Shown in pieces: positions 36,474-46,231 of a stretch of DNA of 64,000 nucleotides (positions within the stretch are counted from its first letter, which is position 1; every line of letters begins with the position of its first letter). Position numbers and translations under genes: made by a program. The notes beneath the pieces were generated by a model that saw only the letters and a list, made by a program, of their open reading frames with translations, was not told the origin of the DNA and ran no database searches. The stretch is from Bartonella vinsonii subsp. arupensis OK-94-513 (GTDB lineage: Bacteria; Pseudomonadota; Alphaproteobacteria; Rhizobiales; Rhizobiaceae). The stretch spans positions 4,697 through 68,696 of the forward strand of contig NZ_JH725037.1 of assembly GCF_000278235.1 (NCBI RefSeq). The letters run 5' to 3'.

Positions 36474-37799
36474 ATGATTAATGTGGGGTTTGTTATTGTG
36501 TGTAGTGTGTTCAAAATAAACAAGAAATTTCAGGCAAGTTTGTTGCTGGTTTTGAGTGTTTTATTCTCAGGATCTGTTTGTGCTGAAACATTGATGGATG
36601 CTTTTGCTAAAGCTTATATACACAATACTAAGTTAAAGAGTGAACGTGCTGCTGTGCGTATATCGAGTGATGATGTGGTTATTGCACGGTCTGGGCTCTT
36701 ACCACAAATTGAAGGGGTTGGAAGCTATGGGCGGAGTAAGTCCATGGCGGGTCCTTATACCACTTCTGGATCTATAGGAATAAGATTAAATCAAAGATTA
36801 TTCGATGGTTTTATCACGCAGAACATGTTTTCTTCAGCTCAGGTTAAGTTACAGGCACAGCGTGAGTATCTTCGTAATGCTGAGCAAAATACGTTTCTCG
36901 ACACTGTAACAGCCTATGCTAATGTGTATCAAGCGCGCCGTATTGCTGATCTTCGTAGAGAAAATTTGGCTGCTCTTGAAGAGCAAGTTCGTTCGAATAA
37001 AGCAAAATTTGATGTGGGAGAAGGAGGGCGTGTTGATCTTTCTCAAGCTCAAGCTGCTCGTTCTGTAGCTGTTTCAGAACTGAGTCTTGCACGTGCTGAT
37101 GTAAAATCAGCAGAAGCAGCCTATAGACAAGTTATTGGTTTTGATCCTGAGAAATTACAGCGTCCACCAGTGGCAAAAGATTTGCCGATCAATCTTGATG
37201 CTGCTTACCAACTGAGTGTACTTATGCATCCAGCAATTCTTTATGCAAAATATTTGGTTGATGCAGGACTTTACAATGTAAAGGCGAAAGAAGGATCGTT
37301 GCTCCCTAAAGTTGATTTTTCTGCAACAGCATCTTATAATCGTATTTACAGTGGTGCTGGGGAGGATGGTGTTTCTAAATCAATAGGATTATCAGTGAGT
37401 GTTCCTATTTTTGAAGGTGGGCGTACGTCTGCTCAAATTCGCCAATCTAAGGAACAACTTGGGCAGGCTCATCTTCAGCTTGATTTAGCTCAGAGTAGTA
37501 CAAGACAAGCACTTACTTCTGCTTGGTTTCAGTTGGAGGGTGCTCGCGCATCTGTCGTTGCTTATCGCGAGAGTGTTCGTGCTGCTGAAATTGCTCTTAA
37601 GGGGCGTGTCCAAGAAAATCGTGTGGGGCAAGCAACAACATTGGATGTTTTAAATTCTCGTACTCAGTTGATTAATGCGCAAATTGCACTTGCTACAGCA
37701 GAGCGTAATGCTGTTGTTGCGAGCTATAGCGTTCAATCTTCCATTGGTAAATTGACTGCAAATTATTTAGGTTTAAAAACGGTTAAATATATCCGATAA
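36474..37799 (+). CDS. tolC: TolC-family outer membrane efflux protein
   Basis: The 441-residue protein is an outer membrane channel for type I secretion and RND/ABC efflux. After a signal peptide ending SGSVCA, mature residues start ETLMDAFAKAYIHN, the typical TolC opening. Two internally repeated OEP halves follow, each with long helices and two strands (ARSGLLPQIEGVGSYGRSKS in the first, KEGSLLPKVDFSATASYNRI in the second), and VDLSQAQAARSVAVSELSLA and ATTLDVLNSRTQLINAQIAL are helix signatures. An internal GTG at 36507 would give a shorter, more typical signal peptide; I keep the ATG. No partner transporter gene adjoins, so the channel probably serves several pumps. Confidence 0.93.
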   Translation: MINVGFVIVCSVFKINKKFQASLLLVLSVLFSGSVCAETLMDAFAKAYIHNTKLKSERAAVRISSDDVVIARSGLLPQIEGVGSYGRSKSMAGPYTTSGSIGIRLNQRLFDGFITQNMFSSAQVKLQAQREYLRNAEQNTFLDTVTAYANVYQARRIADLRRENLAALEEQVRSNKAKFDVGEGGRVDLSQAQAARSVAVSELSLARADVKSAEAAYRQVIGFDPEKLQRPPVAKDLPINLDAAYQLSVLMHPAILYAKYLVDAGLYNVKAKEGSLLPKVDFSATASYNRIYSGAGEDGVSKSIGLSVSVPIFEGGRTSAQIRQSKEQLGQAHLQLDLAQSSTRQALTSAWFQLEGARASVVAYRESVRAAEIALKGRVQENRVGQATTLDVLNSRTQLINAQIALATAERNAVVASYSVQSSIGKLTANYLGLKTVKYIR

Positions 37800-38055
37800 T
37801 GCATAAAAGTAATTTTTAAATTAAATTTGCAAATAATTTTAGTCTGTAATGGGGGGCAGTTAATCGATAGTGGGGCCTGGTTTAGAAAACATAGTCTAGA
37901 GTTTTGTTTTATAAACAAAGAAAGTTGTGTGTAGCGCCTTATTCATGACAGGCACCTTTGAAAATATAGTGGGAGATGTGTTGATCTTATGATTCTTTTG
38001 CTTACACTAAAAATGTGATTCTGTTTTTTGTTGCGTCTTTGAGAGGTTTATAAGT

Positions 38056-38622
38056 ATGGTACAGAGTTCAAGCGTGTTACGTGAGCCAAGTATGGATGAA
38101 ATTTTGACATCTATTCGTGAAATAATCGAAGAAAATGCGGTTCAACCTGATCACTTTTTAAATGAAGGTGGTACAATGAATACCTCTGCAGATCGTTTAG
38201 AAGAAACATCGAAAGGTGGTTATGAGACGACCTTATCTGTTGATGATGCAATGAAAGCTTTGGCTGATCGTATTGGCCTTTCTTCTGAAAACCAGGCTTC
38301 TTTGTCCATGCAAGAAAAAGAGAATGTAGAGGCAGAAAATAGTACGGTTGGCGTGAATATGCAAAAGGTGAAGCTTTCTTCTGAAGAACAGCACCCTGTA
38401 CATAAAACAAAAGAATACGGTGATGAGAACCGTGTTTCTCAGGCTGGAAGTAGAGCGACGACTCGTGTAGAATTGTCTGAATATTGTCTTTCTTCTGCGG
38501 AGCAAATTGCAAAGGATGTATTGCGTCCAGCTATAGCAGAATGGTTACAATGTAAATTACCTGTTTTGCTTGAGAATATTTTGCGTGAAGAAATTGTTAA
38601 AGCAATTAAGAAATCCTCTTAA
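38056..38622 (+). CDS. popZ: Polar organizing protein PopZ (DUF2497)
   Basis: The 188-residue protein has the two conserved ends of PopZ: an N-terminal helix in REPSMDEILTSIREIIEENA, and C-terminal helices in LSSAEQIAKDVLRPAIAEWL and LPVLLENILREEIVKAIKKS. The middle is acidic and low in complexity. In Caulobacter and Agrobacterium PopZ forms a polar matrix that tethers ParB-origin complexes and recruits cell-cycle proteins. The pcm-tolC-popZ-valS order is conserved in Rhizobiales, which supports the call. With DivK in the same window, two parts of the polarity system are present, although not adjacent. Confidence 0.93.
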   Translation: MVQSSSVLREPSMDEILTSIREIIEENAVQPDHFLNEGGTMNTSADRLEETSKGGYETTLSVDDAMKALADRIGLSSENQASLSMQEKENVEAENSTVGVNMQKVKLSSEEQHPVHKTKEYGDENRVSQAGSRATTRVELSEYCLSSAEQIAKDVLRPAIAEWLQCKLPVLLENILREEIVKAIKKSS

Positions 38623-38783
38623 TTATTTGTTTTTTATTACTTTTGCGCTTTCCATTTTAATTTTATATGAGATTCTGTTTGCAGTTTTGCAAGCGTGATA
38701 TCAATAGATGAGGTTTTTAGGGAATATGATCGGATTTTAGATCATGTCCTGCATTTTTTAGCGGCGTTATATGGGTGGGTAGA

Positions 38784-41507
38784 ATGTTAGAGAAAAACTA
38801 TGATGCTGCTTCTATAGAGCAACGGGTCGCAAAAAGATGGGAGGCTCGTGGTGCTTTTGAAGCGGGAGCAGGTTCAAAAAGTGATGCAGAACCCTTTTGT
38901 GTTATGCTTCCGCCTCCCAATGTTACCGGCTCACTTCATATGGGACACGCACTGAATACGACAATCCAAGATATTATGGTTCGGTTTCAGCGGATGCGGG
39001 GTAAGAATGTGTTATGGCAGCCAGGTATGGATCATGCTGGGATTGCTACGCAAATGGTTGTTGAGCGTCAACTGGCAGAGCGTCAAGAGCCAACGCGCCA
39101 AGAAATGGGGAGAGAAAAATTTGTTGAGCGGATTTGGGAATGGCGTCATGAGGCGGGTGGAATTATTGCAAACCAGTTACGTCGACTGGGTGTTTCGTGT
39201 GATTGGTCGCGTGAGCGGTTTACAATGGATGAAGGTTTGTCCCAGGCTGTTCGTGAGGTTTTTGTCACGCTTTATAAGCAAGGGTTGATATATAGAGATA
39301 AGCGCTTAGTTAATTGGGATCCTAAATTGCTAACGGCTATTTCAGATCTTGAAGTTGAGCAAAAAGAGATCAATGGTCATTTGTGGCATTTTAGATATCC
39401 ACTTGAAGGTAAAGTTTTTGATCCGAGTGATGCTACAACTTTTATAACAGTGGCGACAACACGTCCAGAAACAATGCTTGGTGATACGGGAATTGCAGTT
39501 AATCCTGAAGATGATCGTTATAAAAATCTTATAGGCCAAAATGCTATCTTGCCGCTTGTTGGGCGTAGGTTATTAATTGTTGGTGATTCTTACGCAGATC
39601 CTGATGCAGGGAGTGGTGCTGTAAAAATTACACCTGCACATGATTTTAATGATTTTGAAGTAGGGCAGCGCAACAATCTACGTTTGATCAATATTTTTAC
39701 AAAAAAGGCTGAGATTTTTCTTCGTGAGAATGAAGCATTTTTTGAGGGTTTGATTTTATCAGATGAATTAAAGCTCTTAGTGGAAAATTTAGATCAATCT
39801 GACCGTTTTTTTGCACGTGATCGTATCGTTTCTTTGATGGAAGAGGGAGGATATTTAGCAGCGGTTGATGATCATCCACACACTGTTCCTCATGGGGATC
39901 GTAGTGGGGTACCTATTGAACCATTCTTGACAGATCAATGGTATGTTCATGCAGCGGAATTAGCTAAGCCAGCGATAGAGGCTGTTCGTTGCGGGAAAAC
40001 ACAATTTGTGCCTGATAGTTGGAAGAAAACCTATTTCAATTGGATGCAAAATATTCAACCTTGGTGCATTTCGCGGCAATTATGGTGGGGACATCAAATA
40101 CCGGCTTGGTATGGTCCTGATGGTACGGTTTTTGTTGAAAAAAGTGAAGAAGAAGCTTTGTCTGCGGCTCTCTCTCATTATGGCGAAGTGGTTGAATTAA
40201 CCCGTGATGAAGATGTCTTAGATACATGGTTTTCTTCTGCTCTTTGGCCTTTTTCAACACTAGGTTGGCCAAATAAAACGCCTGAATTAGCTACCTTTTA
40301 TCCAACATCTCTATCGGTTACAGGGTTTGATATCATCTTTTTCTGGGTCGCGCGTATGATGATGATGGGACTGCACTTTATGGGTGAAGTTCCTTTCCCA
40401 ACGGTTTATGTGCACGCTTTGGTCCGAGATCAGAAGGGAGCAAAGATGTCAAAGTCGAAGGGGAATATTATTGATCCATTGGAGCTCATTGATCAATACA
40501 GTGCAGATGCACTCCGTTTTACTTTGGCTATTATGGCGGCGCAAGGTCGTGATGTCAAACTTGATCCTTCCCGTATTGCAGGTTATCGTAATTTTTCTAC
40601 GAAATTATGGAATGCTACCCGATTTGCAAAGATGAACGGTGTTAAGCATGATCCAGATTTTAAGCCAGAAAAAGCAAAACTTGCGCTTAATCGTTGGATT
40701 TTGACAGAGTTATCTAAAACTGCTTCAGCAGTAACTATTGGTATTGAAAATTATAAATTTAATGAATCTGCCAGTGCACTTTACCGCTTTATTTGGAATA
40801 CACTCTGTGACTGGTATTTGGAACTTCTCAAACCTATATTTCAAGGTTCAAATGAGGAGGCTAAAAATGAGGCTCAGGCTTGTACCGCTTGGGTTTTAGA
40901 TGAGGTTTATAAGCTTCTTCATCCTTTTATGCCTCATATGACAGAGGAGTTGTGGTCTCTTACAGAAACGCCAAGCATGAAGCGTACAGATATGTTGGCA
41001 TTGATACAGTGGCCAGAAGAAATGTTTGCAGATGAAGAATCCGCCGCTGATATTAATTGGCTTATTGATGTGGTTAGTGGAATTCGGTCTGTGCGTTTTG
41101 AAATGAATATTCCCGCAGGAACATTAGCACCTCTTGTTATTGTAGAAGGAGGGGAAATAACACAAGATCGTGTGCAGCGCTATGATACTCTTCTTAAGAA
41201 GTTAGCGCGTATTGAAACAATTCATTTCTCTGATAAGGTTCCGGCTATATCAGCACAAATGATTTTGGGAGAGGCGATTTTTTGTTTACCATTGGGGCAG
41301 TTGATTGATTTGGAAGCTGAACGTGCTCGTTTGATGAAAGATATGAGAAAAATTGAACAGGATATTGAAAAAATATCGGTTAAATTAAACAATCCTAAAT
41401 TTGTAGCAAATGCAAAACCGGAAATTGTTGAGATTGAGCGTGACAGGATTATAGAATTGCATGCTGCACACAAGAAAATATCTGTTGCTTTAGAACGCTT
41501 GACGTAA
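38784..41507 (+). CDS. valS: Valyl-tRNA synthetase
   Basis: The 907-residue class I synthetase charges tRNA-Val and edits threonine. The HIGH motif is present as PPPNVTGSLHMGHALN, the CP1 editing domain includes VATTRPETMLGDTGIAVNP and AHDFNDFEVG, and the KMSKS loop is DQKGAKMSKSKGNIIDP. The C-terminus is the ValS coiled coil (LEAERARLMKDMRKIEQDIE). Start at ATG 38784 (MLEKNYDAASIEQR) is usual; an upstream GTG adds three residues. The gene ends the conserved pcm-tolC-popZ-valS block. Confidence 0.98.
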   Translation: MLEKNYDAASIEQRVAKRWEARGAFEAGAGSKSDAEPFCVMLPPPNVTGSLHMGHALNTTIQDIMVRFQRMRGKNVLWQPGMDHAGIATQMVVERQLAERQEPTRQEMGREKFVERIWEWRHEAGGIIANQLRRLGVSCDWSRERFTMDEGLSQAVREVFVTLYKQGLIYRDKRLVNWDPKLLTAISDLEVEQKEINGHLWHFRYPLEGKVFDPSDATTFITVATTRPETMLGDTGIAVNPEDDRYKNLIGQNAILPLVGRRLLIVGDSYADPDAGSGAVKITPAHDFNDFEVGQRNNLRLINIFTKKAEIFLRENEAFFEGLILSDELKLLVENLDQSDRFFARDRIVSLMEEGGYLAAVDDHPHTVPHGDRSGVPIEPFLTDQWYVHAAELAKPAIEAVRCGKTQFVPDSWKKTYFNWMQNIQPWCISRQLWWGHQIPAWYGPDGTVFVEKSEEEALSAALSHYGEVVELTRDEDVLDTWFSSALWPFSTLGWPNKTPELATFYPTSLSVTGFDIIFFWVARMMMMGLHFMGEVPFPTVYVHALVRDQKGAKMSKSKGNIIDPLELIDQYSADALRFTLAIMAAQGRDVKLDPSRIAGYRNFSTKLWNATRFAKMNGVKHDPDFKPEKAKLALNRWILTELSKTASAVTIGIENYKFNESASALYRFIWNTLCDWYLELLKPIFQGSNEEAKNEAQACTAWVLDEVYKLLHPFMPHMTEELWSLTETPSMKRTDMLALIQWPEEMFADEESAADINWLIDVVSGIRSVRFEMNIPAGTLAPLVIVEGGEITQDRVQRYDTLLKKLARIETIHFSDKVPAISAQMILGEAIFCLPLGQLIDLEAERARLMKDMRKIEQDIEKISVKLNNPKFVANAKPEIVEIERDRIIELHAAHKKISVALERLT

Positions 41508-41988
41508 TTGGTCTTTTATTCCCTGTTTTTCTCGTGAATGTTATCATGGAAAGACAACGGAACTTTATCATTTTTACATTGATAAAATAAGTTTTTATAT
41601 TTATTTTTAATGTTGCTTACCGTTTTTAACATTTAAACGGTTTCTTAATATTTCATGCATTTTAAAATTCCTTTTTAGAACACATAATTTCTCTTTTAAG
41701 CGGTTTCTGTTATTTCAGAATAAGAATGTTGAAATACCCAAACGCTATAATATCCAAGTGATCTATTATAAAATACAAAACTGTTGTTTATGATTAAAAA
41801 TCAATTTGTTACATATAAGAATAAAAGATTATTTTAAGGCAATATTTTTTGCGATTTCCATTTATTTATCTTTCTGTTAGCATTCTTATATTCAGAGTTT
41901 CTTCTTTTACTGAAAAGATTCTGAATTCATAAAAAGAATTTTGTAGTAAAAGTAATGATTGAAAATGAGATAATGGGGGGAGATTTAG
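41508..41988. other. Spacer before the exoR-like gene
   Basis: About 480 AT-rich bases with no gene. A GGGGGGA ribosome site lies just before the next ATG. No promoter or operator can be assigned safely. Confidence 0.45.
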
Positions 41989-42780
41989 ATGGTAAAAAGG
42001 TTTAAGTTTTGGCAAAAAGTTGCCCTTATTATTACTGTTGGGGGTGTTCTTTCTACTGCTTACGTCATAGATGTAAATAGTGGGAAAAAAGTTACTAATG
42101 ATTCATTTTATTTTTTAAAACGCGGTATGTCTGCTTATAAAAATGGGCAAATAAATCAGGCACTTTCAGCGTTACGTTGTGCAGCCGATATGGGAAATAT
42201 TGATGCGCGCTGGAAGCTTGGCTCTATTTATGCAGAGGGTGATGGTGTCCCTGAAGATGATTATAAGGCATACAATTTTTTTGCATCTATCGTTGAAAAG
42301 GGTGTTGATCTAGGTTCAGAGGATGCAAGCTATGTTTCTGATGCATTGGTTAGGCTTGCTGGGTATATAAAAAAAGGTATCCCTCAGTCACCTGTAAAAC
42401 CTAATCCTTCTTACGCTGCTCGCCTTTATATGCAGGCTGCGATGAATTATGGAAATTCTAAAGCTCAGTACCATTTAGGAAAGATGTTTTTAAAGGGTGA
42501 GGGAAGAGAGAAAAACCTTGTACAGGCAGCACGATGGTTTCAGCTTTCAGCAAAAAAGGGAAATCCTCCAGCTCAAGCAATGCTTGGAAATATGCTGATT
42601 CAGGAAGGAAAAATTGTTCGCGGCACAGCAATGTTAACAGTAGCCTATCAAAAAGCTAATGCAAAAGATCGAGATTGGATTGCTCCTCTACAAGAGAATG
42701 CTTTCGCCCTTTGTGATGAATTTGAAAAGCGTAAAGCACTCTCACTGGCTGGTGATATTTTAAAAAATAACAGTTTTTGA
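41989..42780 (+). CDS. exoR: ExoR-like periplasmic Sel1-repeat regulator
   Basis: The 263-residue protein has an N-terminal hydrophobic segment (FWQKVALIITVGGVLSTAYV) that should send the rest to the periplasm, then Sel1-type repeats: AYKNGQINQALSALRCAADM, DARWKLGSIYAEGDGVPEDD, KAQYHLGKMFLKGEGREKNL and QAMLGNMLIQEGKIVRGTAM. Length, a GVDLGSEDASYVSDALVRLA insertion between repeats, the KKGIPQSPVKPNPS loop and the KDRDWIAPLQENAF end fit ExoR of Sinorhizobium and Agrobacterium, which binds and represses the sensor ExoS/ChvG until acid or host cues degrade it. Bartonella has the equivalent BatS/BatR pair. The functional transfer is inference. It stands alone, converging on the gltL-like gene. Confidence 0.78.
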   Translation: MVKRFKFWQKVALIITVGGVLSTAYVIDVNSGKKVTNDSFYFLKRGMSAYKNGQINQALSALRCAADMGNIDARWKLGSIYAEGDGVPEDDYKAYNFFASIVEKGVDLGSEDASYVSDALVRLAGYIKKGIPQSPVKPNPSYAARLYMQAAMNYGNSKAQYHLGKMFLKGEGREKNLVQAARWFQLSAKKGNPPAQAMLGNMLIQEGKIVRGTAMLTVAYQKANAKDRDWIAPLQENAFALCDEFEKRKALSLAGDILKNNSF

Positions 42781-42878
42781 ATATCTTATTACAATATTTT
42801 CCTGTGTATCTGATACTAGATTCTAATCGCTCATTGTTTGAGCTTATAATCAGGTGACTCTGGATTATAATATGACTC

Positions 42879-43625
42879 CTAATGGCTAAGGATTTTAGAC
42901 AAAAAATCTTGTGCACGCGGTGTTCTGGCTTGTGGATCAGAAAAGAACTCTTTAGATGAGCAGTCTTCAAGAATTTTTCCTTGATCCATGAAAATAACAC
43001 GTTCAGAGACTTTTTGCGCAAATCCCATTTCATGTGTTACACAAATCATCGTCATACCTTCTTCTGCTAAGCTGATCATGACATCGAGCACTTCACCCAC
43101 CATTTCAGGATCTAGAGCAGATGTTGGTTCATCAAAAAGCATAACAAGCGGATCCATAGTTAAAGCACGCGCGATAGCAACGCGTTGCTGCTGACCCCCA
43201 GATAATTGACCAGGATATTTATTTTTATGATCGATGAGCCCAACGCGTTCAAGATATAACAAACCACGTTCAAGTGCTTCTTTTTTGCTGCGCTTTAAGA
43301 CTTTGATTTGTGCAATTGTTAAATTTTCCGTGACAGATAGATGGGGGAAAAGTTCGAAGTGTTGAAATACCATTCCCACCTGACTACGCAATTTAGGCAA
43401 ATTCGTTTTTTTTGAATGAACAGGTGTTCCATTAATCCAAATTTCACCTTTTTGAAAAGGGACGAGAGCGTTAATGGTTTTAATGAGTGTTGATTTACCT
43501 GAACCGGATGGTCCACAAACCACAACAACTTCTCCTTTGTTGATATTGGTTGTGCAGTTTTTAAGAACATTAATTTCGCCATACCAGTTGGAAACATTTT
43601 TTATTTCGATCATATGAGTAGACAT
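42879..43625 (-). CDS. gltL: Amino-acid ABC transporter ATP-binding protein
   Basis: The 248-residue ATPase has Walker [13 protein letters not shown], the Q-loop in [19 protein letters not shown], the ABC signature [15 protein letters not shown], Walker [21 protein letters not shown] and the switch His in [12 protein letters not shown]. The sequence is of the polar-amino-acid uptake class (GlnQ/GltL/AapP). It is the last gene of a four-gene operon with two permeases and a GltI-type binding protein; the symbol follows that partner and is tentative. Confidence 0.9.
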   Translation of the reverse strand: MSTHMIEIKNVSNWYGEINVLKNCTTNINKGEVVVVCGPSGSGKSTLIKTINALVPFQKGEIWINGTPVHSKKTNLPKLRSQVGMVFQHFELFPHLSVTENLTIAQIKVLKRSKKEALERGLLYLERVGLIDHKNKYPGQLSGGQQQRVAIARALTMDPLVMLFDEPTSALDPEMVGEVLDVMISLAEEGMTMICVTHEMGFAQKVSERVIFMDQGKILEDCSSKEFFSDPQARTPRAQDFLSKILSH

Positions 43626-43637
43626 TTTTTCTTCCTA

Positions 43638-44354
43638 TTAGCGAATAATGGATATTTTTTTCTGTAGATATACGACTATCTGTGAAAGTGTAAAACAGAT
43701 AACAAAATAGAAAATAGCTGCTAAGATATAGGCTTCTTGCTTTACACCGAAATTGTTAGCAACAATATCAAAACCATTCAAAAGGCTATGTCCACTGATT
43801 GCATAAACAAGTGTTGTATCCTGAAAGAGAATAATAACTTGGGTTAAGAAAACTGGCAACATATCTCTAAAAGCTTGGGGAAGAATGACAATGTACATAT
43901 TTTGCCAATATGTCATTCCGAGCGCTTGCCCTGCATGTTTTTGTCCTTGCGCAACAGAATTTATACCAGCACGCATAATTTCGGCAAAATAAGCGGTTTC
44001 AAATGCAGTGAAGGTGATGAGCGCTGATTTATTTGCACCAATTGATGTTCCAGTTAGGAAAGGTAAAAGGACAAAAAACCATAAGATAACCATAACAAGC
44101 GGTATTGAACGCATGGCAGTTATGTAAATTATCGCAAGCCAAGAGAGCAGTTTCATAGAAGAAAGCCGCATCATTGCTAAGAGAGTGCCGAAGATAAGTC
44201 CTAATATCGTTGCAAAAATGGTTAAAAAAACACTAAAGAGTAAACCTGACAGAATATAAGAACAGAATATATCAAAAGTGAAAAATGAAAAATCAAAGTC
44301 TGAAAAATTGAAAGGAAAAGAAAATTCAAACTTCGAGGTTATGAAATTTATCAT
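43638..44354 (-). CDS. gltK: Amino-acid ABC transporter permease (GltK-like)
   Basis: The 238-residue His/Glu/Gln/Arg-type permease has about five helices: FCSYILSGLLFSVFLTIFAT, IIYITAMRSIPLVMVILWFF, the cytoplasmic EAA-loop region INSVAQGQKHAGQALGMTYW with IVILPQAFRDMLPVF, and TLVYAISGHSLLNGFD. It pairs with the other permease gene, 2 bases upstream, and is followed 12 bases later by the ATPase gene. Together they should form the hetero-dimeric channel for glutamate/aspartate uptake. Confidence 0.9.
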   Translation of the reverse strand: MINFITSKFEFSFPFNFSDFDFSFFTFDIFCSYILSGLLFSVFLTIFATILGLIFGTLLAMMRLSSMKLLSWLAIIYITAMRSIPLVMVILWFFVLLPFLTGTSIGANKSALITFTAFETAYFAEIMRAGINSVAQGQKHAGQALGMTYWQNMYIVILPQAFRDMLPVFLTQVIILFQDTTLVYAISGHSLLNGFDIVANNFGVKQEAYILAAIFYFVICFTLSQIVVYLQKKISIIR

Positions 44355-44356
44355 CT

Positions 44357-45109
44357 TCAGTGTTCCCCCGTTTGAACATTAGGAATTTTGAGCATTTGCT
44401 CAATAATTGTCATGATGATGAAAACGAACAAAGCTATAAAAATATAAAGAATCGTGACAATTAAATAGTTTTCATAAACATGACTTACTTCTTCAATTGT
44501 TTGGTACTGAAATTGCATCAATTCATTTATCGAAACGGCAAATGCTATAGATGAATTCTTCACAATACCCATTGCTTCTGAAGTAAGCGGTGGCATGATT
44601 GTACGCATAGCACGCGGTAATATGATATAGCGATAAATTTGATAGGTTGTAAATCCCATTGCCATAGCTGCGTAGCGTTGTCCAGAAGGAATGGACTCAA
44701 TCCCTGAGCGAACCTGTTCTGCAATGCGGGCGGATGTAAAGAAGCCTAAGGCACATGTTATGAGGAGAATAGGCGAAAAGTTCATCGCTGGTGGATAAAT
44801 TTTAGGCACAACAAAATACCATAAAAATACTTGTACAAGCAAAGGAATGTTACGCATAATCTCTACCCAGATACTTCCGATAGAACGCAATAGGCAACGG
44901 ATCATGGAAGTGTTTGGTAGGGTGCGTATTGTTCCTATAATGATACCAAAAAATACAGCTAAGATTAGTGAAGAAACAGACAATATCACCGTATTTTTTA
45001 AGCCATCAAGCAGTGTATCTAAGTAGGTATGACGCACACCAGGAGTTCCAAGGCATCCAGCCACGAACGTTTGGGTAAGATCATCTGTACAAAGAAAAGA
45101 AAAGTCCAT
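44357..45109 (-). CDS. gltJ: Amino-acid ABC transporter permease (GltJ-like)
   Basis: The 250-residue permease carries the same family motifs: TYLDTLLDGLKNTVILSVSS, GSIWVEIMRNIPLLVQVFLW, the EAA loop IESIPSGQRYAAMAMGFTTY, ILPRAMRTIMPPLTSEAMGI, and IAFAVSINELMQFQYQTIEE. Its N-terminal periplasmic piece (CTDDLTQTFVAGCLG) is longer than in the partner, as in GltJ. It is separated from the binding-protein gene by a stem-loop. Confidence 0.9.
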   Translation of the reverse strand: MDFSFLCTDDLTQTFVAGCLGTPGVRHTYLDTLLDGLKNTVILSVSSLILAVFFGIIIGTIRTLPNTSMIRCLLRSIGSIWVEIMRNIPLLVQVFLWYFVVPKIYPPAMNFSPILLITCALGFFTSARIAEQVRSGIESIPSGQRYAAMAMGFTTYQIYRYIILPRAMRTIMPPLTSEAMGIVKNSSIAFAVSINELMQFQYQTIEEVSHVYENYLIVTILYIFIALFVFIIMTIIEQMLKIPNVQTGEH

Positions 45110-45151
45110 TAATTGATTTTCCTGAATTTATTAAAAAATGAACCAAAACAT

Positions 45152-45181
45152 AACCACACTCAATTTTCAAAGAGTGTGGTT
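45152..45181 (-). promoter_or_regulatory. Intercistronic stem-loop between gltI and gltJ
   Basis: AACCACACTC (45152-45161) pairs perfectly with GAGTGTGGTT (45172-45181) around a 10-base loop. On the transcribed strand it is followed by ATGTTTTGG, a weak U tract, so it may be a partial terminator or a 3' barrier to RNases that leaves more binding-protein mRNA than permease mRNA, a common design in ABC operons. Confidence 0.75.
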
Positions 45182-45193
45182 GTTTTTTGAATT

Positions 45194-46099
45194 TTATAAT
45201 TTATTTTCTGTATAGTTTTCACGAGGTTTATTATTGGGATGCTCCCAAGCATATTTTGTTGCTTGAGATAAAGGAAGGTTAACAATAGTATTTGCGGGCG
45301 GAATTGGTTTCATAAACCATTTATCGTAAAGTTTTTCAAGTGATTCATTTTTGATTTGGCGCACAATACTGTCATTGATTTCTTTTTCAAAGTTTTTGTC
45401 ATTTAATCGGAGCATACAAGCGATTGGTTCGACTGAAAGCACTGGATCAAGAATGACATAATCGGATGGCTTTTTTGATTTTGCAATAAGCCCTGCAAGA
45501 ATTGAAGCATCCATAACAAATGCATCCGCACGGCCAGATTCTAATAATAAGAAACTGTCTCCATGATCTTTGCCTTTTACAACATTAAAGTGAATATTTT
45601 TTGCACGCTTATTTTTGCGGATAAGCCGAACAGATGTTGTACCAGTAGTGGTTGCAACTGTTTTTCCATTTAAATCATCAAGAGATTTAATGTTGGAGTT
45701 TTTCTTTACAGCAATTCGAACTTCTTCAACGTAAGTGGTATAAGCAAATGCGGCTTCTTTACTGCGCGCAATATCATTTGTTGTTGAACCACATTCAAAA
45801 TCATAAGTGCTATTTTTTAAGAGAGGGATTCTATTTTGCGATGTGATGGGAAGATAATGAATTTTGATTGGCTTACCAATTTTTTTTGAAATATCGTCAA
45901 CAATACGCTCTGCCATCTCTGTGTGAAAACCTACATATTTATCATTACCTAGGGCATAGGCTAAACCTGATGATTCGCGAACACCCAGCGTGACCTCTCC
46001 TGTTTTTTTTATTTTTTCAAGTGTATCATTTTCAGCGTGTGCTATACTTGTGAGCCCAATAGCCGTTGCTGCAATAAATATTAACAATGACTTTTTCAT
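45194..46099 (-). CDS. gltI: Glutamate/aspartate-type periplasmic binding protein
   Basis: The 301-residue protein starts at ATG 46099, decided by GGAGG 6 bases upstream; the ATG at 46111 overlaps this ribosome site. A signal peptide (KSLLIFIAATAIGLTSIAHA) is followed by DTLEKIKKTGEVTLGVRESS, the ITSQNRIPLLKNSTYDFECG segment typical of GltI, GKTVATTTGTTSVRLI and the GKDHGDSFLLLESGRADAFV segment. These match GltI-type glutamate/aspartate binding proteins closely. It is the first gene of gltI-gltJ-gltK-gltL. Glutamate and glutamine are major carbon sources for Bartonella, so this operon may be nutritionally central; specificity is inferred from family. Confidence 0.93.
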   Translation of the reverse strand: MKKSLLIFIAATAIGLTSIAHAENDTLEKIKKTGEVTLGVRESSGLAYALGNDKYVGFHTEMAERIVDDISKKIGKPIKIHYLPITSQNRIPLLKNSTYDFECGSTTNDIARSKEAAFAYTTYVEEVRIAVKKNSNIKSLDDLNGKTVATTTGTTSVRLIRKNKRAKNIHFNVVKGKDHGDSFLLLESGRADAFVMDASILAGLIAKSKKPSDYVILDPVLSVEPIACMLRLNDKNFEKEINDSIVRQIKNESLEKLYDKWFMKPIPPANTIVNLPLSQATKYAWEHPNNKPRENYTENKL

Positions 46100-46231
46100 T
46101 ATGTCCTCCATTCATTTATATTTTTTGTTCTTGTTTTATTGTTTAAGATATATTGTCAAGCACGATGTAGCACGAATTATATTTGAGATGGGATATTTTT
46201 TTATCTCAATAAATCAGCTGTTGTACTCTCG

